DNA of 38,935 nt from Anaeromyxobacter oryzisoli. GTDB taxonomy: Bacteria; Myxococcota; Myxococcia; Myxococcales; Anaeromyxobacteraceae. The stretch spans positions 1 through 38,935 of the forward strand of contig NZ_JALCZA010000043.1 in NCBI RefSeq assembly GCF_022690765.1. The letters are read 5' to 3'. Positions within the stretch are counted from its first letter, which is position 1, and every line of letters begins with the position of its first letter. Shown here piece by piece: positions 32,946 through 38,935 of the stretch. A model generated the notes under the pieces. That model had not been told where the DNA came from, did no database searches, and saw only the letters and a program-made list of their open reading frames with translations. Made by a program: the position numbers and the translations under genes.

Positions 32946-35936
32946 CTAGAGCAGGCCGGGCTTGCCGGCCTTCCAGCGCTCGTACTCGCCGAGGAGCATC
33001 TCGACGTGCTCCTTCTCCTCCGCGCCGAGCTCCTTGTAGAGCTGGCGCTCCACGGAGCCCTCGGGCGTCTCGGCGACGCGCCGCGCGAAGAAGTCCACGG
33101 CGCGCTGCTCGAAGGCGATGGCGATCCGGAACAGGTTCGCCGGATCCTCCGGCTTGTTCGCCACGCCCGCGTACACCGCGGCGCGCTCGACCTTGAACGC
33201 GTCGGACGGCGCGGGCACCTCGGCGTGGTAGCGCCGGGACAGCGTCGCCATGTGCTCCTTCTCCATCGCGGAGAACTTCTGGAAGAGCGCCTTCAGCGTC
33301 GGGTCGGAGCTCTCCTTCGCCGCGCGGTTGTAGAAGGCCTGGCCCCCGAGCTCGATCTCGAACGCCGTCCGGATCGCCTCGAGCGCCTTCGCGCCCTCGA
33401 CCTTGCGCTCGTCGAGCACCTTGAGCTTGCCGCCGCACGACGGGCACATGCCGTACGGGAAGGCGAAGCCCTCGCTCACCTTGGCGCAGGCCTCACAGCG
33501 CCACTGGAGCTGGGCGTCGGCGCAGCAGACGTACTCCTCGTCGCCCTCGATCGGCCGGTGGCACTTCGGGCAGACCTTGCCGTCGGTCCCCGCGCCCGTC
33601 GCCGCGGGGAGCGGCTCCGGCGCCTGGAACCCCGCCACGTCCGCGGCGGAGATCGGCCACTTCTTGCCCTTCGTGAGGTACGTCGCGATGGAGCGGGCGG
33701 CGCGGCGGCCGGCGCCCATCGCGAGGATGACGGTCGCGCCGCCGGTCACGATGTCACCGCCCGCGAACACGCCCGGGAGGCTCGTGGCCTGCGTGGACTC
33801 CAGCTTGCCGTCGTCCGCGGCGATGTTGCCCCACTTGTTCAGCTCGAGGCCCGGGGTGGACTTCGTGATGATGGGGTTCGCCTTCGTGCCGAGCGCGTAG
33901 ATGACGGTGTCGCACTCGAGCTCCTTGAAGCGCCCGGTGGACATCGGCTTGCGGCGCCCCTTCTCGTCGGGCTCGCCGAGCTCCATCTCCTCGACCTTCA
34001 TCCCCTTCACGTTGCCGTCGGCGTCCACGCGGATCTCGACCGGCGTGTGGAGGAAGAAGAAGTCGATCCCCTCCTCCTTCGCGTGCCGGAGCTCCTCGAT
34101 GCGGGCCGGGGCCTCGGCCTCGCTGCGGCGGTAGACGCAGCGCACCGTCGGCGCGCCGAGCCGCTTCGAGACGCGGAGGCAGTCCATCGCGGTGTTGCCG
34201 GCGCCGATCACGACCACGCTCTTGCCGAGCGAGATGGGCGTGTCGAGGTACGGGAACTTGTCTCCGCCCATGAGGTTCACGCGGGTGAGGAACTCGTTCG
34301 CCGAGTAGACCTGGCCGGCGAACTCGCCCGGGATCCCGAGGAACGCCGGGGCGCCCGCGCCGACCGCGAGGAACACCGCGTCGTAGCCCTTCTCGCCGAG
34401 GAGCTGCGGGACCGTGAAGGTCTTCCCGATGACCTTGTTGGTCTCGATGTTCACGCCGAGGTCGCGCAGCCGCTGGACCTCGCGGTTGATGATGTCGCGC
34501 GGGAGGCGGAACGACGGGATGCCGTACTGGAGCACGCCGCCCACCACGTGGAGGGCCTCGTACACGGTCACGTCGCAGCCGTACTTCACGAGGTCGGCGG
34601 CGGCGGCGAGGCCGGCCGGGCCGGACCCGCAGACCGCGACCTTCCCGAGCTTCTTCTCGAAGCGCGGCGGGACCACCGGCTTCGGCTTGGCGTTGTCACC
34701 GACGAAGCGCTCGAGGCGGCCGATGCCGACCGAGTCGACCTTCTTCCCGATGACGCACTGCGCCTCGCACTGCGTCTCCTGCGGGCAGACGCGGCCGCAG
34801 ATCGACGGGAAGATGGACGCCTCGTTGATCGCCGCGAGGGCGCCCTCGAAGTCGCGCACCACCACGTGCCGGATGAACCGCGGGATGTCGATCTGCACCG
34901 GGCAGCCCGAGACGCAGGTCGGCTTCGCGCACTGGATGCACCGCTCCGCCTCGCCGAGGGCGTCCTGGAGCGAGTAGCCCAGGTTCACCTCCTTGAAGTT
35001 GCGGGCGCGCTCCGCGGCGTCGCGCTCCGGCATCTTCGTCTGGTGCGGGGGGAGCTCCTTGATCTTGCGGTAGTTGCGCTTCTGCTCCTCGAAGAGCTGC
35101 TTCTCGAGGTTGCAGACGTGCGCGTAGTCCTCGCTCGCCCGCGCCTCCTGCGACTTGAACCGCCGCTGGCGGGCGATGAGCTCCTTGAAGTCCACCTTGT
35201 GGCCGTCGAAGTCCGGCCCGTCCACGCAGGCGAAGTTCACCTTGCCGTCCACCGTCACGCGGCAGGAGCCGCACATGCCGGTGCCGTCCACCATGATCGC
35301 GTTCAGCGAGACCATGGTCTTGATGCCGAACGGGCGGGTGGTCTCGACGCAGGCGTTCATCATCGGGAGCGGCCCGATGGCGATGACGAGATCCGGCTTG
35401 TCCTTCTCGCAGATCTCCTTGAGGGCCTGCGTCACGAACCCGGGCTTCCCGTAGGAGCCGTCGTCCGTGCAGACGACGAGGTCGTCGCAGTACTTCTTGA
35501 ACTTGTCCTCCCAGAACACGAGCTGCTTGTTCCGGAAGCCGATGATGCCGGTCGTGCGGTTCCCCGCCTCCTTGAAGGAGCGGAGCTGCGGGAACACCGG
35601 CGCGACGCCGAGGCCGCCGCCGACGAGCACCACGTGCCCGACCTTCGCGACGTGCTGCGGGAGCCCGAGGGGACCCACGAAGTCGGCGAACGTGTCGCCG
35701 GCCTTGTAGTTGGCCATCATCTCGCGCGTCGTCTTCCCGAGCGCCTGGATGACCATCGTGATGGTGCCCTTCTGGCGGTCGTAGTCGGCGACCGTCAGCG
35801 GGATCCGCTCGGCGCCCTCGTGGAGCCGGAGCATGACGAAGTGCCCGGCCTGGGCGGATGCGGCGACGTCGGGGGCAGCGACCTCCCAGAGGAAGGTCGT
35901 GTCGGAGAAGGCTTCGCGACGAACAATGGGATACAT
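32946..35936 (-). CDS. NfnA-NfnB fusion with rubredoxin-like and rubrerythrin-like C-terminal modules
   Basis: This 996-residue protein joins four parts. Residues 1-280: ferredoxin-NADP-reductase-like NfnA/SudB, with a [2Fe-2S] site (Cys 222, 225, 237; Asp 217 a possible fourth ligand). About 300-770: NfnB/SudA (GltD-like), with two cysteine sets for [4Fe-4S] clusters (Cys 333/336/341/345 and 380/384/390/394), FAD motif GSGPAGLAAA, NAD(P) motif GAGNTA and FAGGD. About 785-840: two rubredoxin/zinc-ribbon-like pairs (Cys 789/792, 804/805; Cys 814/817, 831/834). About 850-990: a ferritin-like diiron domain with ExxH pairs at 892-895 and 974-977 plus Glu 860/862 and 943. NfnAB enzymes bifurcate electrons between NADPH, NADH and ferredoxin. 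Here electrons could flow on to peroxide at the diiron site (inference). GGAGG precedes the ATG at 35934-35936. Confidence 0.9.
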   Translation of the reverse strand: MYPIVRREAFSDTTFLWEVAAPDVAASAQAGHFVMLRLHEGAERIPLTVADYDRQKGTITMVIQALGKTTREMMANYKAGDTFADFVGPLGLPQHVAKVGHVVLVGGGLGVAPVFPQLRSFKEAGNRTTGIIGFRNKQLVFWEDKFKKYCDDLVVCTDDGSYGKPGFVTQALKEICEKDKPDLVIAIGPLPMMNACVETTRPFGIKTMVSLNAIMVDGTGMCGSCRVTVDGKVNFACVDGPDFDGHKVDFKELIARQRRFKSQEARASEDYAHVCNLEKQLFEEQKRNYRKIKELPPHQTKMPERDAAERARNFKEVNLGYSLQDALGEAERCIQCAKPTCVSGCPVQIDIPRFIRHVVVRDFEGALAAINEASIFPSICGRVCPQETQCEAQCVIGKKVDSVGIGRLERFVGDNAKPKPVVPPRFEKKLGKVAVCGSGPAGLAAAADLVKYGCDVTVYEALHVVGGVLQYGIPSFRLPRDIINREVQRLRDLGVNIETNKVIGKTFTVPQLLGEKGYDAVFLAVGAGAPAFLGIPGEFAGQVYSANEFLTRVNLMGGDKFPYLDTPISLGKSVVVIGAGNTAMDCLRVSKRLGAPTVRCVYRRSEAEAPARIEELRHAKEEGIDFFFLHTPVEIRVDADGNVKGMKVEEMELGEPDEKGRRKPMSTGRFKELECDTVIYALGTKANPIITKSTPGLELNKWGNIAADDGKLESTQATSLPGVFAGGDIVTGGATVILAMGAGRRAARSIATYLTKGKKWPISAADVAGFQAPEPLPAATGAGTDGKVCPKCHRPIEGDEEYVCCADAQLQWRCEACAKVSEGFAFPYGMCPSCGGKLKVLDERKVEGAKALEAIRTAFEIELGGQAFYNRAAKESSDPTLKALFQKFSAMEKEHMATLSRRYHAEVPAPSDAFKVERAAVYAGVANKPEDPANLFRIAIAFEQRAVDFFARRVAETPEGSVERQLYKELGAEEKEHVEMLLGEYERWKAGKPGLL

Positions 35937-35993
35937 CGGGGGGCCAACCCTCCGTGCGATTAGGGTGCGGGAAGGTGCGTCAACGGCCCGCGG

Positions 35994-36023
35994 GTCGTAT
36001 CAGTCTCGCCCGGGACGCGTCAA
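35994..36023 (-). promoter_or_regulatory. Possible promoter of the Nfn-rubrerythrin fusion gene
   Basis: On the minus strand TTGACG (36018-36023) and TACGAC (35994-35999) are 18 bases apart, about 60 bases before the start codon. A second TTGACG (35978-35983) with TAATCG (35957-35962) at 15 bases is less well spaced. These are reasonable but unproven sigma-70-type matches. Confidence 0.4.
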
Positions 36024-36035
36024 GCGATCGCCACG

Positions 36036-36051
36036 ATTTTCCTGGGAAAAT
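36036..36051. promoter_or_regulatory. 16-base palindrome in the divergent Nfn-fusion/rhomboid region
   Basis: ATTTTCC-TG-GGAAAAT is a perfect inverted repeat (central TG) lying just upstream of the candidate promoter of the fusion gene. Its A/T content stands out sharply in this GC-rich DNA, which favours a protein-binding site such as a repressor or activator operator. I do not recognise the regulator. Confidence 0.5.
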
Positions 36052-36178
36052 TCAGGATGGCTCCGGTCCACTTTCGCCCGCACCGCGGCCGCGGAGCGCG
36101 CACCCGCGCCGCCACCTGAACCGGCATGTGCTCCGGGTCGGGACACCGCACCATCCCCCGGGTACACTGCGCCGCTCC

Positions 36179-36865
36179 ATGGAGCCGCATTTCCCCGCAG
36201 CCCCCAGCCCGCCCCCGCACGCGGTCCGGCCCACGCCCGTGAGCTGGGCGATCCTGGCAGCCAACCTCGCGATGTTCGGCTGGGTCGAGTCCCACGGCTC
36301 CTCGACGGACACGGCCACGCTGATCCGGTTCGGCGCCCTCGAGCGCGACCTCGTCTGGTCCGGTCAGTGGTGGCGGCTCCTCAGCGCCGCCTTCCTCCAC
36401 GCGGGCCTGTTCCACCTCGCGGCGAACATGGTCTTCGGCATCCCGTGGTGCCGGCAGATCGAGCGCTTCTTCGGTTCGGCCCGGTTCGCCTCGCTGTACG
36501 TCCTGGGCGCGCTCGGCGCCTCCGCGCTGTCGCTCCTCGGTCCGGCGAGCGTCTCCGTGGGGGCGTCCGGCGCCCTGTTCGGCGTGATCGGCGCCGCGCT
36601 GGCGCTCCACCGCCGCGCGCTCGGGAGCTGGCGCGCCTTCATCGCGAACCGCGGCTCGCAGCAGGTGCTGCTCAACCTCTTGATCCTGGCGGTCATCGGG
36701 ACGGTGGTCCCCATCGACCAGTTCGCCCACGCGGGCGGGCTCGCCACCGGGGCGGCGTGGGGCTGGATCGCCACCCGGCCCTCGCCGCGGCGATCGTGGC
36801 CGTGGGTGGCGCTCACCGCCGCCGTCGCGGTCGCCGTGGCCCTGGCGCTCCGGCCGAGGCCGTGA
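36179..36865 (+). CDS. Rhomboid-family intramembrane serine protease
   Basis: The 228-residue protein has about six membrane helices and the rhomboid signature residues: WWRLLSAAFLHAGLFHLAANM (WR loop and HxxxN-type segment), the catalytic Ser in VGASGALFGVIG, and the catalytic His in DQFAHAGGLATGAAWGW. It should cleave membrane-embedded substrates; targets are unknown. The ATG at 36179 lies after a GC-rich stretch without a strong ribosome-binding site. It is divergent from the Nfn-fusion gene, 242 bases apart, and convergent with the receiver protein gene. Confidence 0.92.
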   Translation: MEPHFPAAPSPPPHAVRPTPVSWAILAANLAMFGWVESHGSSTDTATLIRFGALERDLVWSGQWWRLLSAAFLHAGLFHLAANMVFGIPWCRQIERFFGSARFASLYVLGALGASALSLLGPASVSVGASGALFGVIGAALALHRRALGSWRAFIANRGSQQVLLNLLILAVIGTVVPIDQFAHAGGLATGAAWGWIATRPSPRRSWPWVALTAAVAVAVALALRPRP

Positions 36866-36924
36866 CCCCGGCCTGAGTCAGCCGGAGCTTCCTCACCCGA
36901 GCCCAGGCGCCTGCCCGGGATCGG

Positions 36925-37296
36925 TCAGGCCGCCGCGGCGGCGACCGAGGTGGCCCGGACGAGCGCGCCGATCGCGTCGTCGATGTCGAAAGGCTTGTGG
37001 AGGTGCTCGCGGACGCCGGCGGGCGGGCGGGCGTTGGAGGCGGTCATGCTCACCACCGGGACGTCGCCGTAGGCGGTCCCGCGGAGCCGCTCGATCAGCT
37101 CCGGCCCGGTCATCCGGGGCAGGCAGAGGTCGAGGAGGATCACCGCCGGGGCGCCGTTCCGCTGGATGCGCTCGAGCGCGTCCACCCCGTCCGTCGCCAG
37201 CTCCACCGGCCCGAGGACGGAGAGCGTGTCGCCGAGGAGCTCACGAATGTCGGGCTCGTCCTCCACCACGAGGATTCGACCCTGGAGCACCTTCAT
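36925..37296 (-). CDS. Single-domain response regulator (receiver only)
   Basis: The 123-residue protein is a stand-alone CheY-like receiver: RILVVEDEPDIRELL (acidic pocket), phospho-acceptor Asp 56 in VILLDLCLPRMTG, a Ser/Thr switch in VVSMTAS, and Lys in HKPFDIDDA. It lacks an output domain, so it probably works through protein contacts, for example in a phosphorelay. GGGAGGA precedes the ATG (37294-37296) at good spacing. It is divergent from the hemerythrin gene, suggesting shared control. Confidence 0.92.
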   Translation of the reverse strand: MKVLQGRILVVEDEPDIRELLGDTLSVLGPVELATDGVDALERIQRNGAPAVILLDLCLPRMTGPELIERLRGTAYGDVPVVSMTASNARPPAGVREHLHKPFDIDDAIGALVRATSVAAAAA

Positions 37297-37666
37297 CTCG
37301 CGTCCTCCCGCCGTGTGGCCGAGCAGATGCGCGGGGTGATACTCCCTCGCCGCGCGCGAGCACAAGACCACGCCCCGCCCAGACCGGCCGGGGTGGGAGA
37401 TCCACCCGCCATCCACGCGTTGTCCACACTCGAACCCCTGGTACGTGTGGACATCGCGTCCCGCGCGAGGCGCTTCGCGGGCACGCCCTCCGGCCGCCCT
37501 CCGGCCGCGCCGCCGACCGCCCGCGCGTCCGGCATCGCGGCGGGCGGCGCCTCCGGCGGCCTCGCGCTCGCCCGAGGCCCGAGGCGCGCTCCGGCCTCGT
37601 CGCCGCGGCGGGGGCTTGCGGCGCCTTCGACGTTGCGGGAACGTCGCGTGAGCGGGGGAGCCTTCG
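37297..37666. other. 370-base divergent intergenic region
   Basis: This gap between the receiver gene (minus) and the hemerythrin gene (plus) holds no convincing gene. Its clearest structure is the inverted repeat TGTCCACAC (37421-37429) / GTGTGGACA (37445-37453). The right half is Pro/Arg-coding-like GC-rich DNA without a good start or ribosome-binding site. Promoters for both flanking genes are expected here, but I could not pick convincing hexamers. Confidence 0.5.
37421..37453. promoter_or_regulatory. Inverted repeat between receiver and hemerythrin genes
   Basis: A perfect nine-base inverted repeat, TGTCCACAC and GTGTGGACA, is separated by 15 bases. The arm-to-arm distance (24 bases) is close to two helical turns, as for a dimeric regulator site. 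An RNA hairpin with a 15-base loop is the alternative. Confidence 0.42.
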
Positions 37667-38173
37667 ATGTCGGTGGAATGGACCCGGGACCTGGCGCTGG
37701 AGCACGAGGAGCTGGACCACGAGCACGCGCTCCTGTTCGCCCGCCTCGACGCCGTCTCCGCCCTCCTCGACACCGGCGCGCCGGCGGAGATCGAGCAGGC
37801 CGTCGCGGCGCTCGCCGACGCGCTCGTGTCGCACCTCGCCGCAGAGGAGGCGCTGATGGAGGAGGCGCACTACCCCGAGCGCGGGCGGCACAAGTCGGCG
37901 CACGAGCTGTTCGTGGCGGACTTCCTCCGGATGCGCGCCGAGCTCAGGGAAGAAGGGCCGACGCCGTTCGTGGCGAGCTGGCTGCGGATCCGCATCCCGG
38001 AGTGGCTCCGCTTCCACATCCGCGTGAACGACGCGCCGCTCGCCGCGCACCTCGCCCGGCCGCATCCCGGCCCGCAGCCCCGCCCGCAGCCCCGCCCGCA
38101 GCCCCGCCCGCAGCCCGACGACCTGCGCCCGCGCAAGCGCAGGCGCAGGCGCGACGGCGGGAGGCCAGCCTGA
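37667..38173 (+). CDS. Bacteriohemerythrin-like O2-binding protein with Pro-rich tail
   Basis: Residues 1-130 form a hemerythrin four-helix bundle with the diiron ligands in place: His 20 in DHEHALLF, His and Glu in SHLAAEEALM, two His in RHKSAHELF, and His and Asp in FHIRVND. Such proteins bind O2 for sensing, storage or delivery. The tail contains a PRPQ-type tandem repeat (about 38075-38118) and a final Lys/Arg-rich stretch, unusual for the family. AGCGGGGGAG precedes the ATG. The stop codon overlaps the ATG of the next gene (ATGA) at 38171-38175. Confidence 0.9.
   Translation: MSVEWTRDLALEHEELDHEHALLFARLDAVSALLDTGAPAEIEQAVAALADALVSHLAAEEALMEEAHYPERGRHKSAHELFVADFLRMRAELREEGPTPFVASWLRIRIPEWLRFHIRVNDAPLAAHLARPHPGPQPRPQPRPQPRPQPDDLRPRKRRRRRDGGRPA
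38075..38118 (+). repeat. Short tandem repeat coding for Pro-Arg-Pro-Gln units
   Basis: A 12-base unit (CCCGCAGCCCCG type) is repeated three to four times inside the hemerythrin gene, giving PRPQ repeats. Such perfect tandem copies can change in number by slippage without breaking the frame. Confidence 0.7.
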
Positions 38174-38784
38174 TGACCACGGTCGAGCCGCTCGTCTTCG
38201 CCGCCGACGGGTTCGGCTGAGGGCCGGTGGCGGGCCTCGGTTGAGGCACCGCCCTCGCGCCCGTGCTGGCGCGACTCTCGGCCCTGGACGGCGTCGCCGA
38301 CGCGCGCGTGGACGCGACCGGCCGTCACTTCCTCGTCGCGGTCGCGCCCGGTGCGTCCGTCGCCGACGTCGAGCGGCGGGCGATCGCGGCGCTGAACGGC
38401 CGCGCGGAGCGCCTCGCGCCGGAGCAGGCCCGGGCCCAGCTCGCCGCCCGCTCGCGCGGCGATCCGTGGTTCGCCGCGGGGGAGACGATCGTCCTGTGCT
38501 ACGTGGAGGCGCGGATCCTCGCCGTCGGCGCCGCCGCGGCCGCCGCCCGCGCGGCCGGGCTCGACGGCGCCGCCGAGGCCCGCGTCGCCGAGGTGGCGCG
38601 CATCGCGCTGTTCGCGCTGATGGAGCGGGTCCACGGCGAAGGCGGCCGGCCCTCCTCGGGCTGGTTCTACGACGCGTGGCCGGAGGTCGCCGGCGCGATC
38701 GGCGACCGGTGCCGGGCCTTCCTGGCTCCGGCCGCGGGTGACGCGGTCGCCGCCGCGCTCGCGCGCCTCCACCCGGGCTGCTGA
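38173..38784 (+). CDS. Candidate selenoprotein with two in-frame UGA codons (conservative start: GTG 38263)
   Basis: An ATG at 38173 overlaps the hemerythrin stop (ATGA) and follows GGGAGG (38159-38164) at eight bases, an ideal ribosome-binding site. The frame reads 15 codons, all with G or C in the third position, then UGA (38218-38220), seven codons, UGA (38242-38244), and runs open to 38784. Read through, it gives 203 residues with U at 16 and 24, each in the context G-F/L-G-U-G. Each UGA is followed by a hairpin whose apical loop starts about 18 bases later and contains GU. The segment after the second UGA (LARLSALDGVADARVD) recalls a ferredoxin-like heavy-metal-associated fold, where Cys pairs bind metal. 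The conservative reading is a 173-residue hypothetical protein from GTG 38263, which has no good ribosome-binding site. A decayed 5' end is a third option. Confidence 0.55.
38229..38253 (+). promoter_or_regulatory. Candidate SECIS hairpin 1
   Basis: GGCGG-GCCTC (38229-38238) pairs with GAGGC-A-CCGCC (38243-38253): ten pairs with one bulged A and a GGTT loop at 38239-38242. Counting the U of the first UGA as 1, the loop GU is at 23-24. Bacterial SECIS elements sit just after the UGA and need a GU in the apical loop. The second UGA lies in its loop and 3' strand. Confidence 0.45.
38255..38274 (+). promoter_or_regulatory. Candidate SECIS hairpin 2
   Basis: TCGCGCC (38255-38261) pairs perfectly with GGCGCGA (38268-38274), enclosing the loop CGTGCT. 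Counting the U of the second UGA (38242) as 1, the GU of the loop is at 22-23. This repeats the spacing seen after the first UGA. Confidence 0.42.
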
Positions 38785-38790
38785 GAGCTT

Positions 38791-38935
38791 GTCGAAGAAT
38801 TCGACGACCTCTCAGGCCGACCCGCGTGAGCGGGGCGGCGGGTGGGGTGAAGCGCCCGAATTCACTTCGGGCGCGAGGGGCGGGCGACGGCCCGCCCCTC
38901 CTGGATGGTCAAGGCCCGTCGATTGTTCGACGGGC
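38791..38935. other. Array of four perfect hairpins at the window end
   Basis: Four perfect inverted repeats follow one another: GTCGAA/TTCGAC (38791-38805), GCGCCCGAA/TTCGGGCGC (38852-38874), GAGGGGCGGGC/GCCCGCCCCTC (38875-38900, directly abutting the previous one) and GCCCGTCGA/TCGACGGGC (38914-38935). Loops are 3, 5, 4 and 4 bases. No open frame or T-tract is visible. A structured RNA, a regulatory leader for a gene beyond the edge, or an intergenic mobile repeat are all possible. Confidence 0.6.
38810..38856 (+). repeat. 47-base dispersed element, copy B
   Basis: This matches copy A at 7499-7545 in 40 of 47 positions without gaps. As in copy A, its 3' end (GCGCC) opens a hairpin and a second GC-rich hairpin follows. 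It sits inside the hairpin array at the window end. Confidence 0.6.

Noticed and set aside
32796-35963. Plus-strand open frame of over 1000 codons opposite the Nfn-fusion gene
   Set aside because: It is the antisense of a clear multi-domain protein, and its product is low-complexity His/Arg/Ala/Leu/Val-rich sequence. Such shadows are expected at this GC content.
36866-36924. Terminator in the rhomboid/receiver convergent gap
   Set aside because: Only a five-pair stem (CCGGC/GCCGG) with an eight-base loop and no T-run is visible, too weak to call.
37421-37453. DnaA boxes or replication origin
   Set aside because: TTGTCCACA resembles a DnaA box but has a mismatch in the core, there is no cluster of further boxes, and no dnaA, dnaN or AT-rich unwinding region is near.
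38785-38935. Group II intron fragment, tRNA-Sec or integron attC site at the window end
   Set aside because: No domain V-like motif, no T-arm GTTCGA context with a matching acceptor stem, and no attC core sites. The structure remains unexplained rather than assigned.

Overview
The window is a very GC-rich bacterial chromosome segment. Almost every real gene puts G or C in the third codon position, so long antisense shadow frames are common. Gene content and order (yceD-rpmF-plsX-fab genes running into glyA-nrdR-rib-nusB, a polyphosphate kinase, a NapC/NrfH-type tetraheme cytochrome, several O2/peroxide-handling iron proteins, two-component regulators) suggest a myxobacterium of the Anaeromyxobacter type (Myxococcota, formerly Deltaproteobacteria). 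That assignment is inference; no rRNA is present.

Layout. (1) About 1-13,880, minus strand: one long co-directional run reading yceD, rpmF, plsX, fabH, fabD, fabG, acpP, fabF, rpiB, glyA, nrdR, ribD, ribE, ribBA, ribH, nusB, an M17-N-terminal-domain orphan, then cheA, which leaves the window. A near-consensus sigma-70 promoter lies in front of yceD. The run makes fatty acids and phospholipid precursors, one-carbon units and riboflavin; many junctions are 4-base ATGA/GTGA overlaps. (2) 14,021-18,450: a NarL-type response regulator, a lipoprotein built from about 19 tandem six-cysteine knottin-like modules, and a tetraheme cytochrome with a two-helix partner. (3) 18,600-22,600: tRNA-Arg(CCG) with its own promoter and terminator, ppk1, rubrerythrin, a small basic protein and a GIY-YIG protein. 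(4) 22,531-29,298: a hemolysin III/PAQR protein and a five-gene surface-polysaccharide cluster (deacetylase, two glycosyltransferases, Gfo/Idh/MocA oxidoreductase, nucleotide-sugar epimerase). (5) 29,479-32,755: hypothetical proteins, two zinc-ribbon membrane proteins, an Hsp20 and a secreted protein. (6) 32,946-38,784: a 996-residue Nfn-type flavoprotein fused to rubredoxin-like and rubrerythrin-like modules, a rhomboid protease, a receiver-only regulator, a hemerythrin, and a translationally coupled gene with two in-frame UGA codons.

Most notable points: (a) the last gene looks like a candidate selenoprotein with two selenocysteines. It has a strong ribosome-binding site and ATG overlapping the hemerythrin stop, two in-frame UGAs in matching G-x-G-UGA-G contexts, and a hairpin with GU in its apical loop at SECIS-like spacing after each UGA. 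(b) A CCCGTG/CACGGG-based repeat family occupies three intergenic spaces, all between convergent genes. (c) The Nfn-rubredoxin-rubrerythrin fusion could be a one-chain NAD(P)H peroxidase. (d) The knottin-array lipoprotein. (e) Four perfect hairpins packed into the final 145 bases, overlapping a 47-base element with a second copy between rpiB and fabF.
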